DNA from: Microbacterium commune
GTDB lineage: Bacteria > Actinomycetota > Actinomycetes > Actinomycetales > Microbacteriaceae
Direction of reading: 5' to 3'
DNA length: 64,000 nucleotides
Assembly (NCBI RefSeq): GCF_014836945.1
Contig: NZ_JACSPX010000001.1
Span: 1-64,000 of the forward strand
Shown: positions 43,066-53,485 of the stretch, piece after piece
Layout: each line of letters begins with the position of its first letter
Position numbering within the stretch: position 1 is the first letter of the stretch
Position numbers and translations under genes: made by a program
Notes under the pieces: model-generated
What the model saw: the letters and a program-made list of their open reading frames with translations, nothing else
Told to the model about the DNA's origin: nothing
The model's database searches: none

Positions 43066-44052
43066 TCAGCTCTCGACGGCTGCTCTCCTCTCACGTCGCG
43101 ATGCGACCAGGCTGGCGATGGTGGCCACGGCCATCGAGGAGAAGATCACGCCGAGCGAGACCCAGTTGTTGATGTCGGGAGCCCACTCGATCGGCTGCCC
43201 GTTGTTGATGAACGGCAGCTCGTTCTCGTGCATGGCGTGCAGGATCAGCTTGACGCCGATGAACGCGAGGATGAAGGCCACTCCGTAATGCAGGTAGCGC
43301 AGGCGGTCGAGCAGGTCGCCGAGCAGGAAGTAGAGCTGGCGCAGACCCATCAGCGCGAACAGGTTCGCGGTGAACACGATGAACGGGTTGGTCGTGACGC
43401 CGAAGATGGCCGGGATGGAATCCACCGCGAACATCAGATCGGTGACGCCGAGCGAGACGAAGACGATGAGCATCGGGGTGAAGATCTTGCGTCCGCCCAC
43501 CACGGTGCGCAGCTTCGGTCCGTCGTACTCGTCGCTGATCGGGATGACGCGGCGGATCTGACGGACGATGAAGTTCTCGGTCTTCGCGTCCTCCTGCTCC
43601 TTGTCGGGCATGGCCTGACGGATCGCGGTGAAGACGAGGAACGCGCCGAAGATGTAGAAGATCGGGCTGAGATGCTCGACGGCGGCGCCGACGATGAGGA
43701 TGAAGATCGCGCGCAGGATCAGCGCGATGATGATGCCGACCATCAGCGCCTCCTGCTGATAGCGACGCGGCACCGAGAACTGCGTCATGATCAGCACGAA
43801 GACGAACAGGTTGTCGATCGAGAGGCTGTACTCCATCGCCCAGCCGGTGAGGAAGTCGAGCGACGACTTCGTGTCACCGAAGAAGAACAGCGTTCCGGCG
43901 AAGATCAGGGCGAGCGCGACGTAGAACGCCACCCAGAGGCTGGATTCCTTGGTCGAGGGGATGTGCGGCCGCTTGAGGATGAGCAGGAGATCCGCGATGA
44001 GGATCACGGTGAGCACGATGAGGGACGTGACTTCGAACCAGACGGGAATCAA
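43066..44052 (-). CDS. TerC-family membrane protein (probable manganese exporter)
   Basis: A 328-aa TerC-family protein with about eight or nine spans. Conserved acidic motifs lie in membrane segments: AMEYSLSIDNLFVFVLIM and SLGVTDLMFAVDSIPAIFGVT. TerC proteins in several bacteria export Mn2+ or help metallate exported enzymes. The start is probably TTG 44052 (LIPVWFEVTSLIVL) because no ATG or GTG lies between the riboswitch and the first span; GAAAGG stands about 10 nt upstream. The riboswitch in its leader points to manganese as the signal. Confidence 0.88.
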   Translation of the reverse strand: MIPVWFEVTSLIVLTVILIADLLLILKRPHIPSTKESSLWVAFYVALALIFAGTLFFFGDTKSSLDFLTGWAMEYSLSIDNLFVFVLIMTQFSVPRRYQQEALMVGIIIALILRAIFILIVGAAVEHLSPIFYIFGAFLVFTAIRQAMPDKEQEDAKTENFIVRQIRRVIPISDEYDGPKLRTVVGGRKIFTPMLIVFVSLGVTDLMFAVDSIPAIFGVTTNPFIVFTANLFALMGLRQLYFLLGDLLDRLRYLHYGVAFILAFIGVKLILHAMHENELPFINNGQPIEWAPDINNWVSLGVIFSSMAVATIASLVASRRERRAAVES

Positions 44053-44060
44053 AGGACGGG

Positions 44061-44187
44061 TGCCTTTCGGAGGGTGCGGTGAATGCCGAAAGTCTCTCCC
44101 CGCATGTGTGACATGCGTCACGCGGCCGGAGCAGCTTTGATGGTGCTCGTGATGACGATCCGCGCGATGTCGGGATACTCCCCCTCG
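44061..44187 (-). promoter_or_regulatory. yybP-ykoY-type (manganese) riboswitch with a translational switch
   Basis: Read on the minus strand from 44187: CGAGGGGGAGTATCCCG with the GGGGAGTA core, then CGTCATCACGAG, then a hairpin CGCATGT/ACATGCG, then GGGAGAGACTTTCG. The paired ends CGAGG and TTTCG form P1. These match the conserved yybP-ykoY segments (GGGGAGUA and GGAGAGAC). Just downstream CCGAAAGG (44063-44070) complements CTTTCGG (44086-44092) and contains the terC ribosome site. P1 and the sequestering stem share CTTTCG, so they exclude each other: ligand-bound P1 would free translation. Confidence 0.82.
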
Positions 44188-44195
44188 CTGAATCG

Positions 44196-44201
44196 ATCGT
44201 A
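44196..44201 (-). promoter_or_regulatory. -10 element of the terC transcript
   Basis: TACGAT on the minus strand lies about 8 nt before the first base of the riboswitch P1, so transcription would begin at the aptamer edge. The -35 is not clear. Confidence 0.45.
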
Positions 44202-44281
44202 GCGGATTCTGAGACGGTCGCCTGTTCCGCGACACCTTCATATGAGAGACACTCAGAGAGGCGACGGCGAACGGAAGAGGC

Positions 44282-44839
44282 ATGCCGAACAGCACGCAGG
44301 ACCGCGAGTGGGCCGCTCGAGCCGCATCGGGTGATCAGGATGCGTTCCGAGCCATCTACCGCGCCCACGTGCGCCCCGTCTACTGGATCGCGCACGGGCT
44401 CCTCGGCTCGCCCTCCGACGCCGAGGACGTCGTGCAGGAGACGTTCGTGGTCGCCTGGCGCAAGCTGCCCGGCCTCGAGCTGGCCGGCGAGTCGCTGCTG
44501 CCGTGGCTCGCGACCATCTGCCGCTTTCAGGCGGCGAATCGCCTGCGACGGCTGCGCCGCGACAGCATGAACACCGCGGATGCCGTCGACGACACGCTTC
44601 CCGGCACGGTGTGCGTCGAGGACCAGGTCATCGCGGCGTCGCTCGCGGAGCGGATCGCGGCGGAGGTTCAGCGACTCGGCGACACCGATCGGGAGATCTT
44701 CCAGCTGTGCGCGGTGGAGGGCTACGCCTACGAGGCCGCCGCCGCGCAGCTGGGGGTGAGCCACGCTGCCGTTCGCAACCGTCTCTCCCGGGTGCGTTCG
44801 CGACTTCGCGGCGCGGTGAAGGAAGTGAGAGACGCATGA
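44282..44839 (+). CDS. ECF-type RNA polymerase sigma factor
   Basis: A 185-aa sigma-70-family ECF factor. Region 2 is DAFRAIYRAHVRPVYWIAHGLLGSPSDAEDVVQETFVVAW, residues about 20-60. Region 4 is LGDTDREIFQLCAVEGYAYEAAAAQLGVSHAAVRNRLSRVRSRL, residues about 130-175. ATG 44282 has GAAGAGG just upstream. It overlaps the next gene by 4 nt; that gene encodes a membrane protein in the usual anti-sigma position. Confidence 0.93.
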   Translation: MPNSTQDREWAARAASGDQDAFRAIYRAHVRPVYWIAHGLLGSPSDAEDVVQETFVVAWRKLPGLELAGESLLPWLATICRFQAANRLRRLRRDSMNTADAVDDTLPGTVCVEDQVIAASLAERIAAEVQRLGDTDREIFQLCAVEGYAYEAAAAQLGVSHAAVRNRLSRVRSRLRGAVKEVRDA

Positions 44840-45945
44840 ACGAGCAGAACGGGCTGCCGCGGCTGAGCGACGAGAGCATCGCGGATATGGAGCAGACCAT
44901 CTTCGATCGGATCGCCCGCGAGCCGCGTGCGCCCCTCGCCGCCCCGGCAGAGGGACATCGTCGTCGACGGCGGTGGGCCACGGCTCTCGGTGTGGCTGCC
45001 GCGTTCGCCGCCGGCGCGCTCATCGCGCCACCGCTGCTGAACGGACTCGGATCCCTGACGCCGGGCGGCGCGGGAGATTCGGCAGCGGTGGCGCCGGCAG
45101 CCGACGGTGTCGACGCCGCCCCCCGCAGCGGGCAGGCGGAGTACGGGGGCGATGCTGTCGACGCATCGGAGGCGTCGGGCGGGGCGGTGGCGCCGCGTGA
45201 CGACAGCGGGGGCACGGGGGCGGATCTGCCGTTCGCGACTCTGGACGACACGAGGGAGATCATCGTCACGGCCGAGATGTCGCTGCGGGTGAGCGATGTC
45301 ACGAGAACGGCGAGCGACATCGCCGCTCTGGCCGCCGAGCACGACGGCTTCGTCGAATCCGCCTCGCTCGGGCTGGATCCGAGCGCGGACGGCATCGCAC
45401 CCGAGCAGCCGCGCGAGGCGGGCACCGGGTGGATCAGCATCCGGATTCCCGCCGCCGATGTGAACGAGGTGATGGACGCCCTGGGCGCGGATGCCGAGGT
45501 GCTGCGCTCGACGATCTCGCGAGATGACGTCACGTCGACCGCCGTCGATCTGCGCGCGCGGATCGCCTCAGCCCGCACCTCGGTCGAGCGTCTCACCGAA
45601 CTCATGAGCAGGTCCGGCTCGGTGGCGGACCTGATCGCAGCAGAATCCGCGCTGAGCGAGCGCCAGGCGCAGCTCGAAAGCTACGAGCAGCAGCTCGAGA
45701 CGCTCGATGAGCAGGTCGCCCTGTCGACGATCTCGATTCAGCTGACCGAGCGGACGAGCGCGGCCGACCCGGATCCGGCCGGTTTCGGCGACGGGCTGCT
45801 GGCCGGGTGGAACGGGCTGGTGGCGAGCATGAACGGATTCGTCGTCGTTCTCGGGTTCCTCCTGCCCTGGCTCGGCGTCGCCGCGATCGCGCTGCTCGTC
45901 ATCTGGCTCATCCGACGCCGTCGGCGCGGGCGCACGGCCGACTGA
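44836..45945 (+). CDS. DUF4349 membrane protein, probable partner of the ECF sigma factor
   Basis: A 369-aa protein. The N-terminal 45 residues are cytosolic (LPRLSDESIADMEQTIFDRIAREP) and may hold the sigma factor. A first span follows near residues 46-72, then a low-complexity Ala/Gly/Asp segment. A DUF4349 region follows, from DDTREIIVTAEMSLRVSDV through a coiled coil (SERQAQLESYEQQLETLDEQ). A last span ends in RRRRRGR. The exported DUF4349 domain between two spans suggests a sensor. Coupling by ATGA supports an anti-sigma role, which is inference. Confidence 0.82.
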   Translation: MNEQNGLPRLSDESIADMEQTIFDRIAREPRAPLAAPAEGHRRRRRWATALGVAAAFAAGALIAPPLLNGLGSLTPGGAGDSAAVAPAADGVDAAPRSGQAEYGGDAVDASEASGGAVAPRDDSGGTGADLPFATLDDTREIIVTAEMSLRVSDVTRTASDIAALAAEHDGFVESASLGLDPSADGIAPEQPREAGTGWISIRIPAADVNEVMDALGADAEVLRSTISRDDVTSTAVDLRARIASARTSVERLTELMSRSGSVADLIAAESALSERQAQLESYEQQLETLDEQVALSTISIQLTERTSAADPDPAGFGDGLLAGWNGLVASMNGFVVVLGFLLPWLGVAAIALLVIWLIRRRRRGRTAD

Positions 45946-45998
45946 GTCCGGCGGCCGCGCGGCCGAGAAGACCCTTCCACGCCCGTGCATCCGTCGGG

Positions 45999-46004
45999 TA
46001 GCGT
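45999..46004 (+). promoter_or_regulatory. Leaderless-type -10 element of the SDR gene
   Basis: TAGCGT, 6 nt before ATG 46011. Confidence 0.55.
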
Positions 46005-46010
46005 GCGGCC

Positions 46011-46817
46011 ATGACAGCCACGACCTTCCTTCCCCGGTACGCGATCGTCACCGCATCCGACTCGGGGATCGGCGCCGCCACCGCCCTCGCCCTCGCCGAC
46101 GCCGGGATGGATGTCGGCATCACCTGGCACAGCGACGAGGAGGGTGCCGAGCGGACGGCGGCTGCGGTGCGCGAGCGAGGGCGCAGCGCCGCGGTCGCAC
46201 GGTTCGATGCGACCGACCTCGACCGCGTGGCCGGGGTGGTCGACTCTCTCGCGGAACGCCTGGGCGGGCTCGACGTGTTCGTGAACAACGCGGGCGCGAG
46301 CGTGCCCCGTCCGTTCCTCGACGTGCCGCTGAGCGAATGGCGAGGGACGGTGGCGTTGAACCTCGACGGGGCCTTCGCAGGGATGCAGGCCGCCGCGCGG
46401 CGCATGGTCGCCGCGGGCACGGGTGGCCGGATCATCGCCGTGACGAGTGTGCACGCGCACCAGCCGCGGGTGGGCCTGGCCGCCTACATCGCGGCGAAGC
46501 ACGGGCTGTCCGGACTGATCAAGACCATGGCGCAGGAGCTCGGTGCGCACGGCATCACGGCCAACGCCGTGGCGCCCGGTGAGATCGCGACGGCTGCGAG
46601 CGGGCGCACGTCCGCCGATGCCGACCGCACCCACCGGCCCGGTGTGCCGCTCGGGCGACCGGGCAAGGCCGAGGAGGTCGCGGCCGTGATCGCCTTCCTC
46701 GCCTCAGCGGATGCGAGTTATGTGACGGGCGCGGACTGGAGCGTCGACGGCGGGATGCTGCAGATGGGCCCGCAGGCCGGATCGCACCTCGCCGATGACA
46801 GCTGGCGGGAGGGCTGA
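46011..46817 (+). CDS. Short-chain dehydrogenase/reductase
   Basis: A 268-aa classical SDR. The cofactor motif is a variant, TASDSGIGAATALALADAG, in place of TGxxxGIG. NNAGAS, the catalytic Ser in VTSVHAH and YIAAK (Tyr-x3-Lys) are present, so it should be active. The C-terminus VTGADWSVDGGMLQMGPQ is typical of 3-oxoacyl-ACP reductase/glucose dehydrogenase-like members; the substrate cannot be set from sequence. It is monocistronic, with a leaderless start and a strong terminator. Confidence 0.88.
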   Translation: MTATTFLPRYAIVTASDSGIGAATALALADAGMDVGITWHSDEEGAERTAAAVRERGRSAAVARFDATDLDRVAGVVDSLAERLGGLDVFVNNAGASVPRPFLDVPLSEWRGTVALNLDGAFAGMQAAARRMVAAGTGGRIIAVTSVHAHQPRVGLAAYIAAKHGLSGLIKTMAQELGAHGITANAVAPGEIATAASGRTSADADRTHRPGVPLGRPGKAEEVAAVIAFLASADASYVTGADWSVDGGMLQMGPQAGSHLADDSWREG

Positions 46818-46834
46818 ACCCGCGCCGGAACGCG

Positions 46835-46867
46835 ATGAAGGCCCTCCGGATTCCGGAGGGCCTTCAT
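46835..46867. terminator. 15-bp hairpin terminator shared by the SDR gene and tRNA-Glu
   Basis: Perfect arms (46835-46849 and 46853-46867, ATT loop) lie between the convergent SDR gene and the first tRNA-Glu. It resembles the one after the second tRNA-Glu. Confidence 0.85.
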
Positions 46868-46875
46868 CGTGTCGG

Positions 46876-46948
46876 TGACCCCAGCGGGATTCGAACCCGC
46901 GTTACCGCCGTGAGAGGGCGGCGTACTAGGCCGCTATACGATGGGGCC
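46876..46948 (-). tRNA. tRNA-Glu (anticodon CTC), copy 1
   Basis: A 73-nt cloverleaf on the minus strand. The acceptor is GGCCCCA with TGGGGTC (one G-T pair), the anticodon arm is CCGCC-CTCTCAC-GGCGG with CTC at 34-36, and the T arm contains GTTCGAATC. The CCA end is not encoded. It is identical to copy 2 at 48151. The upstream GCATACTTGAACGGTTGC is close to GCCAGACTTGCACGGTTGC before copy 2, a probable shared promoter core. Confidence 0.95.
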
Positions 46949-47010
46949 GTCACTGCAACCGTTCAAGTATGCCATGACGGATCTCACCGCACAAAATCAG
47001 CCCGATGCTC

Positions 47011-48036
47011 TCAGCCGAGCATGTCCTTCACGAGCGGGACGACCTTCTCGCCGTACAGCGCGATCGAGTCCATCATCGTCTGGTGAGTGACGGCGTTCTG
47101 GTCGTACTTCAGGTCGAAGCGGTCGACGTCGAGGGTTCGCAGGGTGCCGACGATCTTGCGCGCGACGGTCTCGGGCGAGCCGACGTACAGCGCGCCGCCC
47201 TCGATCTCGCGCTCGAAGTCGCCGACCGCGGGCGCCGGCCACCCGCGCTCCTGACCCAGCCGGGTGCGCATCGCGAGCCACCCGTCATGCGTCAGAGCGC
47301 GGGCCTGCTCGTCGGTCTCGGCCACGAGCCCAGGCGAGTGCACGGCGACCGGCTGGTGCGGCACGCCGAACTGGTCCTGGGCCCTGGTGAACAGATCGAT
47401 GTACGGCGCGAAGCGTGCCGCGGGACCGCCGATGATCGCGAGGAACAGCCCGAAGTTGTAGCGCGCCGTGCGCACCACGGAGTCGGGGCTGCCGCCGACT
47501 CCGACCCAGGTGGGGATTCCGTTGGCCGTCGTCGGGAAGACCCTCTGGTTCTCCAGAGCCGCGCGTGTGCTGCCCTGCCAGGTCACCGGCTCTTCCTTCA
47601 GCAGCTGCGAGAGCAGGTCGAGGCGCTCCTCGAACAGCTCCTCGTACTGGCGCAGGTCGTAGCCGAACAGGGGGAACGACTCGATGAACGAGCCGCGCCC
47701 GGCGACGATCTCCGCGCGGCCGTTCGAGACGGCGTCCAGGGTCGAGAAGCGCTCGAACACCCGCACCGGGTCGTCCGAGCTGAGGACGGTGACGGCGGAG
47801 CCCAGCCGGATGCGGTCGGTCCGTGCGGCGATGGCGGAGAGCACGACCTCGGGGCTGGAGACCGCGAAGTCCGGGCGGTGGTGCTCACCCAGACCGAAGA
47901 AGTCGAGTCCCACACTGTCGGCGAGCACGGCTTCGTCGACGATGTCGCGGATCACCTGAGGATGGGGAACGCTCTCGCCGTCGGCGTCGGTGGTGACTCC
48001 GCCGAACGTGTCGAGGCCGAATTGAATGCCAGTCAT
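47011..48036 (-). CDS. LLM-class flavin-dependent oxidoreductase
   Basis: A 341-aa luciferase-like monooxygenase family protein using FMN or F420. Features are MTGIQFGLDTFGG, GLDFFGLGEHHRPDF, RIRLGSAVTVLSSDDPVRVFERFSTLDAVSNGRAEIVAGRGSF and WVGVGGSPDSVVRTARY. The substrate is unknown. ATG 48036 is the conserved start; no ribosome site is seen. It lies between two identical tRNA-Glu genes, all on the minus strand. Confidence 0.88.
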   Translation of the reverse strand: MTGIQFGLDTFGGVTTDADGESVPHPQVIRDIVDEAVLADSVGLDFFGLGEHHRPDFAVSSPEVVLSAIAARTDRIRLGSAVTVLSSDDPVRVFERFSTLDAVSNGRAEIVAGRGSFIESFPLFGYDLRQYEELFEERLDLLSQLLKEEPVTWQGSTRAALENQRVFPTTANGIPTWVGVGGSPDSVVRTARYNFGLFLAIIGGPAARFAPYIDLFTRAQDQFGVPHQPVAVHSPGLVAETDEQARALTHDGWLAMRTRLGQERGWPAPAVGDFEREIEGGALYVGSPETVARKIVGTLRTLDVDRFDLKYDQNAVTHQTMMDSIALYGEKVVPLVKDMLG

Positions 48037-48110
48037 GTAGAGCGCAACGGACTCTCGGCGGGATTCATTCCCCTGAATACAACACTCGGGAATACAGCGC
48101 CCGGGCAAGC

Positions 48111-48141
48111 AGAAGGCCCTCCGAGATTCGGAGGGCCTTCT
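48111..48141 (-). terminator. Hairpin terminator after tRNA-Glu copy 2
   Basis: Perfect 14-bp arms, AGAAGGCCCTCCGA and complement, with a GAT loop, lie downstream of the second tRNA-Glu. The GAAGGCCCTCCG core is shared with the terminator of copy 1. Confidence 0.85.
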
Positions 48142-48150
48142 GTGTCGCTG

Positions 48151-48223
48151 TGACCCCAGCGGGATTCGAACCCGCGTTACCGCCGTGAGAGGGCGGCGTA
48201 CTAGGCCGCTATACGATGGGGCC
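48151..48223 (-). tRNA. tRNA-Glu (anticodon CTC), copy 2
   Basis: Identical over 73 nt to copy 1. A 7-bp hairpin, TCGGCCC/GGGCCGA with a GAA loop (48226-48242), lies directly upstream of its 5' end and is absent from copy 1; it may mark the promoter-to-gene spacer or a processing signal. Confidence 0.95.
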
Positions 48224-48369
48224 GTTCGGCCCGAAGGGCCGATCTGGCAACCGTGCAAGTCTGGCACGGGGCAGGCCGCTGCTCCAAATCGCGGCCGCGC
48301 GAGCACGCATCACGGGCGTGTCGCGGCAAGAGGGTTGCCCGAATCCGCGCCACGAGGTTGACTCTCGCC

Positions 48370-49008
48370 ATGCGCATCACGAGACACGAACATGCGGCCC
48401 TGCGAGTCGAGCACGCGGGCCGCACCCTCATCATCGATCCGGGGACGTTCACCGCTGCTCTCACCGACCTCGGCGACGTGGTCGCCGTCGTGATCACCCA
48501 CGAGCACCCGGACCATTGGACGACGGAGCATCTCGATCGCATCCTGCGCGCTGCACCGGGCATCCCGATCCTCAGCACGGCGCACGTGGCGGTTGCCGCT
48601 GCGGACCACGACGTCACGGTCGTCCAGCCGGGCGACGCGGTGAGCGTCGACGGCTTCGAGTTGCGCTTCTTCGGCGGCGAGCACGCGGTCATCCACGAGA
48701 GCATGCCTCGGGTCGAGAATCTCGGCGTTCTCGTCAACGACGAGCTCTACTACCCCGGCGACTCCTACGCGATCCCTGAAGACGTCGAGGTGAACACGCT
48801 CGCCGCTCCGATCGGCGCGCCGTGGCTGAAGATCGGCGAGGCGATGGACTTCGTCCTCGCGGTCGCGCCTCGCCGCTGCTTCGGCACGCATGACATGACA
48901 CTGTCGAGCATCGGCCTCGCCATGCATCGTCAGCGCCTGCAGTGGGCCACCGAACAGGGCGGCGGGACGTTCTCGGCGCTGGACCCCGGCGACGTGCTCG
49001 AGGGGTGA
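48370..49008 (+). CDS. Metallo-beta-lactamase-fold hydrolase (UlaG-like)
   Basis: A 212-aa MBL-fold protein of the short UlaG/YycJ-like group. It opens with RITRHEHAALRVEHAGRTLIIDPG. The metal site is THEHPDHW (HxHxDH), followed by FFGGEHAVIH and YYPGDSYAIP with a metal-bridging Asp. The C-terminal CFGTHDM supplies another His. The substrate is unknown. ATG 48370 has no clear ribosome site. It diverges from tRNA-Glu copy 2. Confidence 0.85.
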   Translation: MRITRHEHAALRVEHAGRTLIIDPGTFTAALTDLGDVVAVVITHEHPDHWTTEHLDRILRAAPGIPILSTAHVAVAAADHDVTVVQPGDAVSVDGFELRFFGGEHAVIHESMPRVENLGVLVNDELYYPGDSYAIPEDVEVNTLAAPIGAPWLKIGEAMDFVLAVAPRRCFGTHDMTLSSIGLAMHRQRLQWATEQGGGTFSALDPGDVLEG

Positions 49009-49009
49009 G

Positions 49010-49165
49010 GTGGGCGATTCGCCCCGCGCCGAGCGTCGACTCGGATCCGGTCTAGTCCGCGCGCTTCTGGAAGACCAGGCCCCGCTGCTCGCACAGATGG
49101 ACGTCCTCTCCCCCGATGATCGTCCCGAGCTTCGATACCTCGGTGAGGACATCGCGAGCGCGCTG

Positions 49166-49177
<12 letters not shown>
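49010..49177 (+). CDS. Possible 55-aa protein
   Basis: GTG 49010 starts 1 nt after the stop of the hydrolase gene and has GAGGGG 4 nt upstream. The frame ends at TGA 49175-49177, overlapping the convergent pepN end by 12 bp. The product is acidic and probably helical (RALLEDQAPLLAQMDVLSPD ... DIASALSAD). Spacing and composition favour a coupled small gene, but no family is recognised. Confidence 0.38.
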
Positions 49178-51670
<2,493 letters not shown>

Positions 51671-51697
51671 TCGTCCATGGTGTCACGTCGCAGGCCC

Positions 51698-52888
51698 TCA
51701 CGCAGTGGCCTGCACCCGCGCTTTCGCGAGGGCCTGCTCGAGGTCGATCAGCAGATCGTCGACATTCTCGAGGCCGATGGACAGCCGCACGACATCGGCG
51801 CCGGGGCGCGCAGCGGGCGCGACCGGGCGGTGGGTGAGGGCTGCCGGATGCTGGATCAGAGAATCGACCCCGCCGAGCGATACGGCATGCGTGAACAGCC
51901 GGACCGCGCCGGTGAGCGCCTCGGCGGCGGCGTACCCGCCGGCGAGCCGGATGGAGATCATCGCTCCCCCGCCGCGCATCTGCCGACCGATGAGGCCGCG
52001 CTCGTCATCGAACTCGGGGTAGAGAACCTCACTGACCGCCGGGTTCTCGCGAAGCGAGTGAGCCAGTGCGCGTGCCGAGCTCTGCTGGGCGTGGATGCGC
52101 ATCGGCAGCGTGGCGAGGCCGCGGTGCAGCAGGTAGGCGCCCAGCGGGTGCAGCAGAGCGCCGGTGATCGCCCGCACCCGACGCAGAGCCTCGGCCGTGC
52201 GCTCGCTGCACGAGATCACCCCGGCGATGACATCGCCGTGGCCGCCGATGTACTTCGTCGCGCTGTGCATCGACATGGCCGCCCCGAGATCGAGGGGGTT
52301 CTGCAGCAGCGGCGTCGCGAACGTGTTGTCGACGAGCACCGGGATGCCGTCGGACTGCGCCACGACAGCCGCGATGTCGACGAGATCGAGCGTCGGGTTC
52401 GCCGGGGTCTCGAGCACGATCATGCCGGTGTCCGGTCGGATGCTCGCCGCCACCTCGTGCTCGTGGCAGAACGTCACCTCGGCGCCGAGCAGTCCGGAGT
52501 CGAGCAGGTGGTCGGTGCCGCCGTAGAGCGGGCGCACAGCCACGATGTGCCGCTTGCCGACAGCGGTGGTGTGGGCGAGGATCGCCGCGGTCATGGCCGC
52601 CATCCCGGAGCCGAACGCGACGGACGCCTCGGAGTGCTCGAGCTCGGAGAGCGCCTCCTCGAAGCGCGCGACCGTGGGGTTCCACAGCCGTGCGTACACG
52701 TTGCCGCCGTCGGTCAGGGGGTGACCGCCCGTGGCCATGGACTCGTACGAGTCGCCGCCGTGCAGGATGTCGGGCAGCGGATTCGTCGATGACAGGTCGA
52801 TCGGGGCGGCGTGGACGCCGAGGGCGCCGAAGTCGGCGCGGCCGGCGTGGACGGCAACGGTGTCGGGGTGCAGCGGCATGTCGGACAT
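51698..52888 (-). CDS. Cys/Met-metabolism PLP enzyme (cystathionine gamma-synthase/lyase-like)
   Basis: A 396-aa fold-type I PLP enzyme of the trans-sulfuration family. The PLP Lys is in SMHSATKYIGGHGDVIAG. Other motifs are YARLWNPTVARFEEALSELE, SGMAAMTAAILAH, LETPANPTLDLVDI and LVDNTFATPLLQNPLDLGA. Synthase, gamma-lyase, O-acetylhomoserine sulfhydrylase and methionine gamma-lyase cannot be separated by sight. I chose ATG 52888 (MSDMPLHPDTVAVHAG), with AGGA 8 nt upstream. It diverges from an Lrp-type regulator, which probably controls it. Confidence 0.9.
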   Translation of the reverse strand: MSDMPLHPDTVAVHAGRADFGALGVHAAPIDLSSTNPLPDILHGGDSYESMATGGHPLTDGGNVYARLWNPTVARFEEALSELEHSEASVAFGSGMAAMTAAILAHTTAVGKRHIVAVRPLYGGTDHLLDSGLLGAEVTFCHEHEVAASIRPDTGMIVLETPANPTLDLVDIAAVVAQSDGIPVLVDNTFATPLLQNPLDLGAAMSMHSATKYIGGHGDVIAGVISCSERTAEALRRVRAITGALLHPLGAYLLHRGLATLPMRIHAQQSSARALAHSLRENPAVSEVLYPEFDDERGLIGRQMRGGGAMISIRLAGGYAAAEALTGAVRLFTHAVSLGGVDSLIQHPAALTHRPVAPAARPGADVVRLSIGLENVDDLLIDLEQALAKARVQATA

Positions 52889-52957
52889 GCCATCGATCCT
52901 GCTCTCCTCGCTCACCGCAGTCCAGCCGAGTTGTCGCGGGCAGCCGGAGAGCCCGCG

Positions 52958-52963
52958 TATGTT
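52958..52963 (+). promoter_or_regulatory. Possible -10 element of the Lrp-type gene
   Basis: TATGTT lies 12 nt before ATG 52976 and 39 nt before TTG 53003. The 114-bp divergent region presumably also binds the regulator, but no clear palindrome is visible. Confidence 0.35.
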
Positions 52964-53002
52964 GTTTCCTGAGCAATGCGACATCGATCTCGGGAGCGCA
53001 CG

Positions 53003-53482
53003 TTGGCAGCAGCACAGCAGGGCGCCGTCGACGAGCTCGATCTGCGCATCCTCGGAGCGCTGACGGACGACCCGCAGGCTCCTATCAAGGACGTGGCGCA
53101 GGCGCTGGGCATCCCGGCATCCACCTGCGCCTTCCGGCTGCGCACGCTCCGCGGCCGCGGCGTGATCTCGGGCTCCCGACTCGAGATCGACCCCGCCGCG
53201 GTGGGCGCGCCCGTGCAGGCGATGATCCGCGTGCGCCTGGGCAATCACAGCAGGGATGGCGTGGAGGCCCTGTTCGACGCGCTGGTGGCGACCCGAGGAG
53301 TGCTGCAGGTCTTCCACATCGCCGGCGCCGACGACTTCCTCGTGCATGTCGCCGTGGCCGATGCCGCAGCGCTGCGAGACATCGTGCTCGAGCGCATCAC
53401 GGTGCACGACATCGTCAGGGCCACGGAGACACAGCTGGTGTTCGAGCTGCGCGAGGGCGCCGGCGTGCTCCCTCGCGCATGA
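53003..53482 (+). CDS. Lrp/AsnC-family transcriptional regulator
   Basis: A 159-aa Lrp-type regulator. The HTH is VDELDLRILGALTDDPQAPIKDVAQALGIPASTCAFRLRTLRGRGVISG. The RAM effector domain begins near VQAMIRVRLG and contains VLQVFHIAGADDFLVHVAV. TTG 53003 has GGGAG at a good 6-nt spacing; ATG 52976 is an alternative adding nine residues. It diverges from the PLP enzyme and runs towards the APC permease, so amino-acid sensing is likely. The effector is unknown. Confidence 0.88.
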   Translation: MAAAQQGAVDELDLRILGALTDDPQAPIKDVAQALGIPASTCAFRLRTLRGRGVISGSRLEIDPAAVGAPVQAMIRVRLGNHSRDGVEALFDALVATRGVLQVFHIAGADDFLVHVAVADAAALRDIVLERITVHDIVRATETQLVFELREGAGVLPRA

Positions 53483-53485
53483 CGC

